Source of the DNA: Bathynomus jamesi
Taxonomy: Eukaryota; Arthropoda; Malacostraca; Isopoda; Cirolanidae
Direction: 5' to 3'
DNA: 64,000 nt
Assembly: GCA_023014485.1 (NCBI GenBank)
Contig: JAJOZX010009050.1
Location: forward strand, 62,001 to 126,000
This document shows, piece after piece, positions 1 through 11,639 of the stretch. A program made the translations under genes and the position numbers. The notes under the pieces were generated by a model. It saw nothing but the letters and a program-made list of their open reading frames with translations. It ran no database searches and was not told where the DNA came from. Position 1 is the stretch's first letter. Each line of letters opens with the position of its first letter.

Positions 1-52
1 TGTTTCGTGAGGTGGTGAAGAACAAAGTGTGTGTTTGGATATAGTCTGCAAA

Positions 53-835
53 ATGGGTCGTGAGGCAGACGTTACTCAGTGGCAAAAAGGAGTCCATCGT
101 GTTTGGCAGAGCCCACGGACACAAAATGTCTGAAGTAGCCCAATTTGTTGGTGTGTCAACGCGTACTGTCCAGCGAGTTTACAAAGAGTGGTGTAGTTCG
201 CAATCAACTGAAAATCGACGGCGTAACTGTGGCCGGAAAAAAATTCTCGACAATAGGAACCGCCGCCATGTTTCTCGTCTAGTAACTGCAAATCGTTTTC
301 AACCAGAGAACAATGCTCCAAGAAACCAATGAGGTCTCTCCAGCGACCAATTTCCGAACGGACATTGCGACGAGAACTGCATGTGATGGACACCTGGAGC
401 AGGTACCACGGAAGAGGCCGCTGTTAACAGCAAGTCACAAATTGGCACGTTATAAATGGGCTCAGAGGCACAAAACTGGACTGCGGCAGATTGGAAACGT
501 GTAATTTGGTCCGATGAGTCCCGTTTTTGTTTGTTCTCCAATGATGGGAGGCGACGAGTACATCGCAGGTCCAATGAAGCCTTTAATCCTGAATGCGTCG
601 AAGGTGTTGTTCAGGCTGGAAACAGAAAGTGAAGCGCAGGAATAGACACCCACGACTCTGGCGGAACTTCGGGACCTGCTGATGAACGAGTGGCAGCAAA
701 TCGATGTTCAGTACATGCACAACCTCGTAGAGTCTCTGCCTCGCCGGATTCGTGCGGTTATCAAGGCCAGAGGCGCCGTCACACGTTATTAGGTACATTC
801 TGAGAGGGGTGACTAATTTTTTGTCCGGTGTGCTT
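53..835 (+). mobile_element. Tc1-like DNA transposon relic, internally deleted
   Basis: Decayed Tc1-type cut-and-paste transposase. An ATG at 53 is followed, after a frame change, by a helix-turn-helix region (MSEVAQFVGVSTRTVQRVYK at 126-185) and a basic linker. Around 480-640, in another frame, comes the first catalytic block (WSDESRFCLFSNDGRRRV, then ECVEGVVQAGN). The sequence then jumps at about 630-655 to the usual C-terminal tail (LAELRDLLMNEWQQIDVQYM through AVTRY, stop at 790-792). The second D and the final E (QDNARPH and SPDLNPIE blocks of the family) are missing, so it cannot transpose by itself. The right end, to about 835, abuts the first FReD duplication unit. The left end probably lies outside the window. 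Family assignment is firm; exact ends are not. Confidence 0.8.
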
Positions 836-836
836 A

Positions 837-1868
837 TTAATGCCATATCAGATATGTAAATTGTAAAAAAAAAACTATAATTTTATGTAACTTGTTTTGT
901 TTTTCTGAACAAAATTTTTTCTTTATTTGAATAAATGTTTGTTGTCAGTTTATGCCTTATTTTATATACATATATACTGTATATATCATGTATATACTGT
1001 GTGTATCATATATACTGTATGTATATTATAAAAAAATAAGAGTGAGTGTAAAACACCTTATATAGAATAAAAAAAAAAGCGTATTAAATAGTAGAAATTG
1101 TAGAGAGACAATGGGTCGGGTCTAATATTTACAAGGACGTTTCGTGATCTACCTATTGTACACTTTTTATGGCTTCGTAAATACAAAATTAGCCATGTTA
1201 AAAATAAAACAAGACCAAGAAAAAAATAAAAGAATAAAAAGAGTATAACTTAATTTCTTTTTCAAGACTATTTCAAATATTCATGAAGTAAAAAACATAT
1301 TTACAAAGTAATGTCCACATTTGTAACTTTGATTCAATTCGACATTCAAAATAAATGTAGCAAAATCGTAACTTACTCTAAATCAACTTAAACAAATATA
1401 AAATAACAACTGAATCTATAATTCAAAGCATGGAAAGGATAAATTTCACATAACAAAAGCATTTTAACATCTGGCTTCAAGGCAATTGATCAGTGGTGTA
1501 AGAGAAGTTTATTTTAGAAATAAATAGTAATTCGATGTAATTAATCAATCGAAATAGTAATATCGTTGAAATGTTGAAATTGATGAAAATGAAAATATTA
1601 ACGAAGAATAAATTGGAAAACAAAACAAATAATAAAAGCTCATCTACTTTGGAGTAATCTCATTTGAGACGCCCACTTCAGCATTTCCAAGTGCACCAGA
1701 CAGGAAATAGACAATAAAAAATGAGTGTTCTCCCTCAAAACCCACCATGTTTACAGATACAGTGAATCGAGATAATGAGCTGAAAAATGTATAAATCGGA
1801 GAGGATTTGTCAAATGAATATAAAAGTTTAAAACCACTTTCAGAACAAGTTAAACAAAAGGAGCAAAA
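837..1868 (+). promoter_or_regulatory. Conserved 5' flank of FReD copy 1
   Basis: About 1 kb of non-coding DNA that is recognisably the same upstream of every subfamily-1 FReD copy (3481-5372 with an insertion, 8651-9645, the inverted copy 61393-62215, and the orphan 14240-14910). Landmarks are TTAATGCCATATCAGATATG, GTCTAACATTTACAAGGACG-like text, GCAAAATCGTAACTTACTCT, and the proximal CCAGACAGGAAATAGA followed by CCACCATGTTTACAGATA. The flank marks the unit of duplication and carries the core promoter. This copy and the inverted copy share extra wording (AGATGAGCTTTTATTATTTG), so they are closest relatives. Confidence 0.7.
1790..1796 (+). promoter_or_regulatory. Degenerate TATA box, FReD copy 1
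   Basis: TATAAAT sits at the position of the better TATAAAAA boxes of copies 2 and 3. The GGG-N4-CCC element upstream has decayed to GTGTTCTCCC (1725-1734). A second TATAAAAG lies at 1819-1826. Confidence 0.5.
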
Positions 1869-2776
1869 ATGGTTGAATCCAACTTTCTGATCTCCCTCTT
1901 GATGATCGCTTTAGCGAGCAAATTTGGTTGTGGAAAGACGAGTGAATCTACGATGATAGAACTTTACAACCTCTTCGAAGAGATTGGATTCTCTCCTGCG
2001 TGCGTGTCTCAAACTCTGGCGCACTGTGAGAATTCTCCAAGTAATTCCTTAATGCCTGGAATGAAAGTACAATTACATTCGATGCGAAATTCGATGGAGA
2101 AGTTCAAAGAATCGCAAAACCAACCACGAAATTGTGGGATCTTTTAAAATCGGTGACAATGAGTCTGGGGTTCGCACAGTGTTCCCTTTCAGCTTTGCGA
2201 AAATCGACCCGTTTCTGTTTTCTGCGACCAAACTACTGACGGAGGCGGATGGACAGTAATTCAACATCGCGAGGCTCTTCCACAGAGAGAAAATTTCTTC
2301 AGGAAATGGGTAGAGTACCAGTTGGGTTTGGAAACCTAGACGGAGAATTTTGGCTCGGTCTCGACAACATTCACGCTCTCGTTAGCAACACTCTAATGGA
2401 ACTGAGAGTGGACCTTGAGGATTTCGATGGGAAAAAGCGTTGGGCAAAGTACGAACACTTTCACATCGGAGACGCCACTCACAAATACCTCTTGGATTGG
2501 GAGAAATTCGGGAAACGCCGGGGATTCATTGAAGAGCCATAATGGTCGAAAATTTTCAACAAAAGATCAAGACAACGACATATATTCGAAAAATTGTGCT
2601 GAGGAATTCCGCGGTGCATGGTGGTATTTTCATGCCATTGGTCCAACTTGAATGGGTACCAACATGAAGGTAATCACACTTCATTCGCTGATGGCATCAA
2701 CTGGTATGAATTCCATGGGCATCACTATTCTTTAAAAACAACGTCGCTCAGCATCCGACCAAAATTCAAAAACTAA
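1869..2776 (+). pseudogene. FReD lectin copy 1 (subfamily 1), several frameshifts
   Basis: Starts at an ATG matching the other copies (MVESNFLISLLMIALASKFG, a hydrophobic signal peptide). The N-terminal module (EEIGFSPACVSQTLAHCENS) is followed by RNC, where the frame is lost near 2135. The fibrinogen domain continues in changing frames: DGEFWLGLDNIHALVSNTLM, then [20 protein letters not shown], then TKDQDND, then the terminal RPKFKN and stop at 2774-2776. Against copies 2 and 3 I see single-base losses at about 2135, in the cysteine codon region at 2193, in GGGTTTGG near 2327, after 2495, and in the WWY block near 2628. It cannot make a full lectin as written. One of these losses is shared with the inverted copy at 60.5-61.4 kb. 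Homopolymer sequencing error remains possible for some of them. Confidence 0.85.
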
Positions 2777-3320
2777 AATCACAAATAATTATAGTTGGGA
2801 TCCGCGCTCGGGTCCAGACTTCAATCACCCTCTGCATGCCTGGTTCAGACTGTCGGAGGTGGTTTGCTTTTGATTGATGTGGTGGTATTGCCCCAAGAGG
2901 AGGGCGTCAAGGCATGTAGGGAGCCTTGACGTGGATAAAGTTCCAGTTGCCATCCCTAGAAGCCAAACTTTTGGAATTGATCGAGTTTAAGCCATCGGAC
3001 CTACGGAAGAAAAAGTACATATATAATATATATATTCAGAGTGGGGCGACCTCTAAATATTCTCCAATCACGCTGCAATTTTGCACAGACCATGTGGACA
3101 CTAAATGGACAAACACCACACTTGTGGAGACTATCTAAGACAATTTTGAAATTTCCCCCTATGGATTTGGACCACCCTAGTATACATGTGTATATGTATA
3201 TGTGTGTATTAATTTATGTATATGTGTGTGTGTGTGTGTGTATGTGTGCGTTTCTTTGTCACGTCTAAAGTATGTCTTGTTGCATCTGATCCTGAAAACG
3301 AACAAATAAAATAATACATT

Positions 3321-3370
<50 letters not shown>

Positions 3371-3480
3371 TCCCATTTTCACTTCTCTCATGTAATAAAT
3401 AAATTGAATGACATTAATTTTGCCTCAAAAGCTTCCATGCTTCCAACGGCATATTCAGATTAGAATACTGTGAATATAAT
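2777..3480. other. Intergenic: MITE-like insert and microsatellites
   Basis: No gene seen. 2800-3000 is unrecognised, with higher GC and a different composition, probably a TE fragment. 3037-3180 runs from CAGAGTGGGGCGACC to GACCACCCTAG and looks like a short mariner-type MITE with weak terminal inverted repeats. 3186-3250 is (TA/TG)n and 3325-3370 is (ATT)n. Confidence 0.45.
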
Positions 3481-3608
3481 TATTAATGCCATATCAGATA
3501 TGTAAACTGTAAAGAAAAATATTGAAAAATATTGTAAAATTTTATGTAACTTTTTTGTTTTTCTGAATAAAATTTTGTGTTTGTTTCTTTAACTAAATGC
3601 TTGTTGTC

Positions 3609-4512
3609 AGCAGAGGCGCGACTAGGGTATTTGCCCCTGGGGTGCGAGTTAGAACTTGCCGGCCCCTTATAAAAAGAAAACATTTTTATTTAGATTCAGC
3701 TTATTATTTTTATTGAAAAAAGACATAGGAAATATAACAATAGATTAAGGAACATACAGCAAGTGTTTATTCTAAACAATTAACAAGGTTTTCAAAAATA
3801 AATAGCTTATATATGTATATATACATATACATTACACATGAAAAAATTTAACAAAACTAATTATAACATTCTGAAATAATCCACTTTTGCGTTAAATAAA
3901 CAAAGATATATTTCTAAACTAATAAAAATAAAGACACAAGATATCACAATAATTCAGGTAAAATTAACTTAAAATTAAAATTTTGTTAAAAAGTAAATTC
4001 TAAAATCTAAAATTTGCAAAAAAAAACTTACCTTAGGTATGATATATTCACTATTCACTCAATAAAAAAAATTATTAAACAGGGTGAACGAAAAGTCCCT
4101 GTGCACCTTCCACTTCCAACACAGTGCATCTACAGGTTCACTACACTTCTTGCAGGTACACAGGGACTTTTCGCTCACCCGGTATTATGTATATAAAAGT
4201 TACAATAAGTATAATAATTACACTGATCGATTGATAATCTTGATAATTGAAGTTGATTGAAGTCATGTATTGATTTATTGAAATGACATCACTGAACTGA
4301 CTGAGGAATACTTGGATACAAATGACAAGATGAAGTGCGTATTTCTTGATTTGTCTTGGAGAAAGGGGTTGTCTTGCCACTTTTAACACTCAATTAGCTA
4401 GTGCAATTTTAGAGACTTTTCAAAGGAAATTGAAAGAAAGTGTTTTTTTATTTTAGATTTTTCTGCCGCCCCCTAAAACCTACCGCCCGGGTGCTGCGCA
4501 CCCATTGCACCC
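3609..4512. mobile_element. Insertion in the 5' flank of FReD copy 2 (hAT-like, non-coding)
   Basis: Copies 1 and 3 run straight through this point, so about 0.9 kb has been inserted here. The insert begins CAGAGGCGCGACTAGGG and ends near GCGCACCCATTGCACCCC. GC-rich ends with an AT-rich interior resemble non-autonomous hAT elements. No coding sequence was recognised. The family call is tentative; the insertion itself is clear from the paralogue comparison. Confidence 0.5.
4080..4182. mobile_element. Small MITE, ~100 bp, mariner-like ends
   Basis: Inverted termini CAGGGTGAACGAAAAGTCCC and (reading inward from the other end) CCGGGTGAGCGAAAAGTCCC flank about 45 bp. CAGGGTG ends are typical of Tc1/mariner MITEs. 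It is nested inside the 3609-4512 insertion. Confidence 0.65.
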
Positions 4513-5227
4513 CTTTATATACATATACGAGTATATGTGTATATTGTAAAAAAATTAGAGAGAGTGTAAAACATCTTATAAGGAATCAGAAGAAAAGCGT
4601 ATTAAATAGTAGAAAATATAGAAAGACATGGATCTAACATTTACAAGGACGTTTCTTGATCTACCAACTGTACACTTTGTATGGATTCGTAAATACAAAA
4701 TTAGCCATGTTAAAAATAAAACAAGTTCAAGGAAAAATAAAAGAATAGAAAAAGTATAACTTAATTTCTCTTTGAAAGACCACTTTAAATATTCATGAAG
4801 TAAAAACATATTTACAAAGTAGTTTCCTCATTTGTAACTTTGGTTGAATTCGACAATCAAAATAAATGTAGCAAAATCGTAACTTACTCTAAATCAACTT
4901 AAGCAAATATAAAATAAAAACTGAATCTATAATTCAAAACATCGAAAGGAAAAAGTTCACATAAACAAAACATTTTAACATCTCATTTAATGGCAATTGG
5001 ACAGTCGTGTAACAGTTCGTTTATTTTGCAAACATTTAGTAACTAGATTTAATTGATTCAAACTAAAATAGTAACATAGTTGAAATGGTTGAAAATGAAA
5101 ATATTAACAGGGAGTAAATTAGAAAATAAAAATGAGAGCAGATCTAGTTTGGAGTAATCTCATTTGAGACGCCCTCTTCAGGATTTTCAAAGAGTACCAG
5201 ACAGGAAATAGAAATGATCTGAAGTGA

Positions 5228-5237
5228 GGGTACGCCC
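5228..5237 (+). promoter_or_regulatory. GGG-N4-CCC (kB-like) element, FReD copy 2
   Basis: GGGTACGCCC lies 56 bp upstream of the TATA box and is conserved in place and spacing across the family. It resembles Rel/NF-kB half-site architecture; factor binding is inference. Confidence 0.45.
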
Positions 5238-5293
5238 ACAAAACCCACCATGTTTACAGATTTACTGAAGCAAGATAATGCTCTGAAAAAATG

Positions 5294-5301
5294 TATAAAA
5301 A
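5294..5301 (+). promoter_or_regulatory. TATA box, FReD copy 2
   Basis: TATAAAAA lies 71 bp before the ATG at 5373, at the same place as in copies 3 and 4. Confidence 0.65.
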
Positions 5302-5372
5302 GTAGAAGATTTTTCAAAGGAATATAACATTTGGGAGCCATTTTCAGGTCAGGTTAAAGAAGAAGAGCAAAT

Positions 5373-6285
5373 ATGGTTGAATCCAACCTTCTGATCAATC
5401 TCTTGATGATTGCTTTAGTGAGCAAATTTGGTTGTGGGAAGACGAGTGAATCTACGATAACACAACTTTACAACCTCTTCGAAGAGATTGGATTCTCTCC
5501 TGCGTGCGTGTCTCAAACTCTGGCGCACTGTGAGAACTCTGCAAGTGATTCCTTAATGCATGGAATGAAACTACAAATGCATTCGATTCAACATTCGATG
5601 GACAATTTCAAAGAAGTTAAAAACCCTCCTCGAAACTGTGAAGACCTTTTAAACATCGGTGATAAAGTGTCTGGGATTCGAACAGTGTACCCTTTCAGCT
5701 TTTGCGAAAATCGACCCGTTTCCGTTTACTGCGATCAAACTACTGACGGAGGGGGATGGACAGTAATTCAACATCGAGAGGCTCTTCCTCAAAGAGAAAA
5801 TTTCTTCAGGAAATGGACAGAGTACAAACTAGGTTTCGGAAAAAAAGAGGGAGAATTCTGGCTCGGTCTCGACAACATTCACGCTCTCGTTAGCAACACT
5901 CTAATGGAACTGAGAGTGGACCTTGAGGATTTCGATGGGAAAAAACGTTGGGCGAAATACGAACACTTTTACATCGGAGATGCCACTCACAAATACCTTT
6001 TTGATTTGGGAGAATATTCTGGAAATTCCGGAGATTCATTAAAGCGCCAAAACGGTCAAAAAATTTTCAACTAAAGATCAAGACAACGACACGTATTCGA
6101 AAAACTGTGCTGAGGAATTCCGTGGTGGATGGTGGTATGCATCATGCCATACGTCCAACCTGAACGGTTACCAATATGAAGTCAATCACACTTCTTACGC
6201 TGATGGCATCAACTGGAACGAATTCCGTGTTCACTACTCTCTGAAAACAACAACCCTCAGCCTCAGACCAAAATTCAAATACTAA
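5373..6285 (+). pseudogene. FReD lectin copy 2 (subfamily 1), one +1 frameshift
   Basis: Secreted fibrinogen-related lectin, open for 233 codons from the ATG: signal peptide (MVESNLLINLLMIALVSKFG), N-terminal module (EEIGFSPACVSQTLAHCENS), then the FReD from NCEDLLNIGD through GGGWTVIQHREALPQRENFF and DLGEYSGNSGDSL. An extra A in the run at 6057-6063 shifts the frame. In the next frame the domain finishes normally: TKDQDND calcium-site motif, [31 protein letters not shown], stop 6283-6285. The total length is 304 codons plus one base. A single homopolymer insertion is the only defect, so this may be a functional gene misread, or a very young pseudogene. The family binds acetylated sugars through the calcium-dependent C-terminal pocket; specificity here is unknown. 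Confidence 0.85.
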
Positions 6286-6382
6286 AATCACAAAGAATTA
6301 TAGTTATTTCTTGATATCTTATTTATTGTATGTACAGACAAAAACTATATCTCATGAAATTGTCTATGATTTACTTGTTATG

Positions 6383-6453
<71 letters not shown>

Positions 6454-6718
6454 GCTTGTAAAAAGTTGATGTAGTATGTTTCCTGTCTATAATAACTGCA
6501 CCCCTACTAAGGATGCATTATAAATTTAATTAAATTGTTTAAAGATTTTTTAATGTGATAAATTTCTTAAAATATAAAAAATAAATATTGTTTGATTTAA
6601 ATGTATTTTTAACCAATATTCTCATTGTTACAATCCTTTCCCAAAAATGTTGAATTATTGGCACTTTTCTAAAAAATGGTGTGTACGCTCCGAAATTAGA
6701 CAGAGAGAGAGAGAGAGA

Positions 6719-6751
<33 letters not shown>

Positions 6752-7190
6752 CGTAAAATGAAAGAGACATGAGAAAATAATTTTATACAAAAAAACTATT
6801 ATTTCCATATTCTGTATTCGTACTTAACCCTTTAAGAAAATTAGCTAACTTCTGTACTTTATCTGTCTATATTCAATACTTTTTTATGAATGAAGAAAGA
6901 CGCAACATAATGGAAGTTGGTGGAGATATTGGCAATGATTACACTCAATTTAACGTAGGCCTATCTGCTCAAAGTATTCTTAATATGACAAATAAGGGTG
7001 AAATTTTTGAAAACGGTGCTAATTCTCGTATCATTATTTCAATAAGCGTAAAACACATTTCTTATTTGAGATAATTAATTAATTAATTAATTAATTAATA
7101 ATAATAACAATAATAAAAACAATAATAATAATAATAATAGGTAACATTTTAAACTCAACATTTATATCATTGTTAAAAATCAAATCAAAT
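6286..7190. repeat. 3' flank of FReD copy 2, with (TAA)n and (GA)n
   Basis: Non-coding and homologous to 10561-11510 behind copy 3. It contains (TAA)n at about 6383-6447, (GA)n at about 6701-6749, and TTAA/TAA repeats at 7074-7138. No clear AATAAA close to the stop codon. Confidence 0.6.
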
Positions 7191-7620
7191 AAAAGATGAC
7201 AATATTACTCTTGTAAGGGTAAATGAAGTTAAAATTTACCAATAAGCTAAATTTCAAAAATTCATATCCAAAATATCAAATAAAAAATATCAACATTTCT
7301 CTTTATTTTATTTTTGTTCATATTTTTAGAAATCTATAAATTAAACGATGCCTCATATATTTATCAAATCGTCCATCATAATACTCCACCAGACATAATC
7401 CAAAACAAAATATGAGCTTTCCAAACGCTACACCGATTTAATACAAGACAATCAAACGCATTCATCAGAAAACCGAAAGATAAATCCCTTAGATCATACG
7501 AGTCAGAACACTGATACTTTGTTATTTCCTTAATGAAAATGAATCTATATTTCTTATTTAGCAAAACAAAAACAATAAAAGTACTAAATGATAAAATAAA
7601 ATTAAATAAACTCAATTAAT
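7190..7620 (+). mobile_element. LINE reverse transcriptase C-terminal fragment
   Basis: Short readable pieces of the end of a non-LTR ORF2, notably FNTRQSNAFIRKPKDKSL near 7436-7492, preceded by a repeat of sequence also found at 12950-13190. Heavily decayed. It is the same family as the longer copy behind FReD copy 3. Confidence 0.5.
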
Positions 7621-7727
7621 AAGGTAGGTATCTAATAATTAATTATTTATTATTTAAAAGTTTAGCTTCTTAAATCCCAACAAATACCATTGTATAATTT
7701 TAGCTGAATAGCTGTATGTACATTGTA

Positions 7728-8650
7728 CAGGGTGGGAGAAAAGTCTAAGGATTTAATACATACATGTACTTTATTTCGTTAACAAAATTATACGGATAAG
7801 TTTTCAAATGATGAAACAAATCAAACAAAACGTCTATAAGAATTTTATTGATACAAATATTTTGTTAAATTGTAATTTAATCTTGAAAGAGTTCTCAATT
7901 CGCTATGATACATTTGTGGATTCTCTCTGTGAAACTCTTCATTGTTTTTCTGAACATATCCAGTGGGATCCTTTTCAGTTCTTCATCTATTGTGCAGCCA
8001 AGGGCATTCACATTTGGATAGATGAAACCAGGGGTTTAAAGTTTGTCACGCAAATAAGCCCAAAGTCAGAAATCACATGGGGTTAAATCAGGTGATCTGG
8101 CTGGCCACTCGATAGAACGTCGCCGCCCAAGCCATCTTCCTTCAACGTTGGTACGCAGAATCTCACGTGCAGTTGCGGAGTAATGTGGCGGTGCTTCATC
8201 ATGTTGATAAAGTCAATTCCTGCCAACGCCGTAAGTAAACTGTGGCGACACTTTCTCTCTCAATACCTCGCAAAAAGCGTTTCCTCTCCATTGTGTCTCT
8301 CAATATGTCAAAGGAAATGAGTCCTAAATAACCAATTCACACCCAAAGTGTAAGTGTAGGCGTTTTAACGGGTTTACTCAGTGGTATTATGGAATTTATG
8401 TGCCCAGACATTCATCTGAAAATGTGATCTTCCCAAGAAAATCTGGATCACTGTCGAATTTTTGTCTCATTGTTTCAGCAAACTGCAGCTGTCTATCAGA
8501 ATCATCGTCGTAAATGAGCTGAGAGTAAATGGGTTTGTAATCGTGATACCCCTTTGATTTCAAAACTTTTGCTACTGAAAACTTGGAAATGCCCAATTTG
8601 ACCTTCGTCACAGTGAACAATTCTGGCAGAAGCTAACCAAAGGTGTATAT
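7728..8650 (-). mobile_element. Mariner-like element (DD41D type), 5'-truncated
   Basis: The right-hand end of the transposase strand starts with the terminal repeat CAGGGTGGGAGAAAAGTCTA next to a TA (7726-7727). On the minus strand the transposase reads, with breaks: LGISKFSVAKVLKSKGYHDY (helix-turn-helix), KITFSDE (first D), HDEAPPHYSATAREILRTNV (second D), then WPARSPDLTPCDF (third D) followed by an in-frame stop. I count 41 residues between the second and third D, as in DD41D members of the Tc1/mariner superfamily. The other terminus is lost where FReD unit 3 begins (8651). Dead copy. Confidence 0.75.
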
Positions 8651-9494
8651 TAATGCCTCATCAGATATGGAAACTGTAAAGAAAAATACTGAAAAATATT
8701 GTACAATTTTATGTAATTTTTTTTTTTTTTTTTAATAAAATTTTTGTTTGGTTTTCTCTTTGAATAAATGTTTGTTGTTATGCCTGATTTTATATACATA
8801 TATACGTATGTCTATATTATACAAAAAATAAGAGTGAGTGTAAAACACCTCATGGAGAATCAGAAGAAAAGAGTATTAAATAGTAGAAATTGTAAAAAGA
8901 CAGTGGGTCTAACATTTACAAGGACGTTTCGTTATCTACCGACTGTACACTTTGTACAGCTTCGTAAATACCAAATTAGCCAAAATGAATTTGAAACGAG
9001 ACCAAGGAAAAATAAAAGAAAAGTAGGTACAGCTTAATTTCTCTTTGAAAGACAATTTCAAATATTCATGAAGTAAAAAGACGATTTACAAAGTAGTTTC
9101 CTCATTTGCAACGATTTTTCAATTACACATTGAAAATAACTGCAGCAAAATCATAACTTACTCTAAATCAACTTAAACAAATACAAAATAACAACTGAAT
9201 CTATAACTGTAAGCATCGAAAGCATAATATTCACATGTAATCACAGTCTGAGTTCATGGCAATTGGACAGTCGTGTCACAGATCATTTATTTTACAAACA
9301 ATTAGTAAATAGATTTAATTAATTCAAACGAAAATAGTAATATTGTTGAAATTGATGAAAATGAAAATATTAACAGGGAATAAATTAGGAAGTAAAAATG
9401 AGAGTGAATCTCGTTTGGAATAATCTCATTTGAGACTCCTCACTTCAGAATTTTCGAAGTGCACCAGACAGGAAATAGAAATAATCTGAAGTGA

Positions 9495-9504
9495 GGGTAC
9501 GCCC
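9495..9504 (+). promoter_or_regulatory. GGG-N4-CCC (kB-like) element, FReD copy 3
   Basis: GGGTACGCCC, 57 bp upstream of the TATA box. The conserved flank of this unit runs 8651-9645. Confidence 0.45.
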
Positions 9505-9561
9505 ACAGAACCCACCATGTTTACAGATATACTGAAGCAATATAATTCGCATAAAAAAATG

Positions 9562-9570
9562 TATAAAAAG
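9562..9570 (+). promoter_or_regulatory. TATA box, FReD copy 3
   Basis: TATAAAAAG, 76 bp before the ATG at 9646. Confidence 0.65.
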
Positions 9571-9645
9571 AAGAGGATTTTTCAAAGTTACTATACCTAA
9601 CTGTTAGAAGCCAGTTATAGGACAGGTTAAAGAAGAATTGCAAAT

Positions 9646-10560
9646 ATGGTTGAATCCAACTTTCTGATCTCACTCTTGATGATCGCTTTAGTGAGCAAAC
9701 TTGGTTGTGGAAAGAAGAGTGAATCTACGATGATAGAACTTTACAACCTCTTCGAAGAGATTGGATTCTCTCCTGCGTGCGTGTCTCAAACTCTAGCGCA
9801 CTGTGAGAACTCTGCAAGTGATTCCTTAATGCATGGAATGAAAGTACAAATGCATTCGATTCAACATTCGATGGACAATTTCAAAGAAGTTAAAAACCCT
9901 CATCGGAACTGTGCAAATCTTTTTAACATCGGCGATAAAGTGTCTGGGGTTCGGACAGTGTACCCTTTCAGCTTTTGCGAAAATCGACCCGTTTCCGTTT
10001 ACTGCGATCAAACTACTGACGGAGGGGGATGGACAGTATTTCAACATCGAGAGGCTCTACCACAAAGAGAAAACTTCTTCAGGAAATGGGTGGAGTACAA
10101 ACTGGGTTTTGGAAACCTAGACTGAGAATTCTGGCTCGGTCTCGACAACATTCACGCTCTCGTTAGCAACACTCTAATGGAACTGAGAGTGAACCTTGAG
10201 GACTTTGATGGGAAAAAGCGTTGGGCAAAGTACGAATACTTTTACGTCGGAGACGCCACTCACAAATACCTCTTGGATTTTGGAGACTATTCTGGAAACG
10301 CCGGCGACGGGTTAGGGCTTCACAACGTTGAAAAATTTACAACGAAAGATCAAGACAACGACAGTTCTGGGAACAATTGTGCTGAGCAATACCGCGGTGC
10401 ATGGTGGTATGAAGCATGTCATCATTCCAACCTGAATGGGTACCAACATGAAGGCAATCACACATCATACCCTGACGGCATCAACTGGAAAGAATTGCAT
10501 GGGATGCAATACTCTCTGAAAACAACAACCCTCAGCCTCAGACCAAAATTCAAAAACTAA
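9646..10560 (+). pseudogene. FReD lectin copy 3 (subfamily 1), intact except one TGA
   Basis: One continuous frame from ATG to TAA, 304 sense positions, interrupted only by TGA at 10123-10125. The same position reads GGA in copy 1, so this is a G-to-T change, not an indel. Order: signal peptide MVESNFLISLLMIALVSKLG, N-terminal module EEIGFSPACVSQTLAHCENS, FReD beginning NCANLFNIGD, GGGWTVFQHREALPQRENFF, [stop], [85 protein letters not shown]. The calcium-site and Cys-His ligand-pocket motifs are kept downstream of the stop, suggesting a very recent loss, an assembly error or read-through. A truncated product would contain the N-terminal module and half the FReD. Confidence 0.85.
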
Positions 10561-10660
10561 AATCACAAATAATTATAGTTATTTCTTGATATCATATTTA
10601 CTGTATTGTATTTACAGAAAAAAACTATATCTCACAAAATTTTCTAGGATTTGCTTATTG

Positions 10661-10725
<65 letters not shown>

Positions 10726-10980
10726 GGAAAAAGAAGAAGGAGAAGAAGAATAACTTGTAAAAAGTTGCAGCAGTATTTTTCCTGACTTTAATAACATCTG
10801 TATTAATTACATATTATAAATTTATTTTAAGATTTTTTCATATGATACATTTGTTATAAAATGAAAAATAAATATTGTTTGGAAGAAATGTATTTTTGAA
10901 CCAATATTCTCATTGTAACAATCCTTTCGCAAAAACATTGAATTATTGGCATTTTTCCTAAAAATGGTGTGTATGGTCCC

Positions 10981-11049
<69 letters not shown>

Positions 11050-11394
11050 CGTAAAATGAAAGATAAGGAAATTATTTTTACACAAAAATATAAAGAATAT
11101 TATCATATTCTGTATTTCCACTTAACCCACTAAGAAAATTAGCCACCGCCTCTGTTTTATCTATCCCTATTCAATACATTTTCTATGAATGAAAAAAGCC
11201 GCAAAAGAGTGGAAGCTCTTAAAGATATTGGCAATGATTACACACGATTTAACGTTTCTGCTCAAAATACTCCATTTGTGATGTGAACAAAGATGAAAAT
11301 TTCAAAGCAATTGAAATTTGATAAAATTATTTAAAAAACGCTGAAACCCATTTCTTAACTGAGGTAATTAATTAGTTATTTAATTAAATAATTG

Positions 11395-11436
<42 letters not shown>

Positions 11437-11510
11437 GTAATACTACTACTACTGATACTAATAATAACAGGTGACATTTTTATCTTAACATTTAGATTAG
11501 TGTTAAAATG
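10561..11510. repeat. 3' flank of FReD copy 3, with microsatellites
   Basis: Paralogous to 6286-7190. It contains (TAC/TAA)n at about 10661-10727, a GAA-rich stretch to 10750, (GA)n at about 10984-11046, and (TAA)n at about 11394-11436. No gene seen. Confidence 0.6.
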
Positions 11511-11639
11511 AGTTGCGTCTAACTTTCATGACGGAAATTGTTTCATTAAGTCAAATTTAGAATTTGACAATATATATTTTTTTATGGAAATAATATAACA
11601 AATTCGTATGATGACGTAGTTTGACTAAAAGTTTATCCC

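Noticed and set aside
3209..3391. Poly-Asn minus-strand frame
   Set aside because: Translation of an (ATT)n microsatellite.
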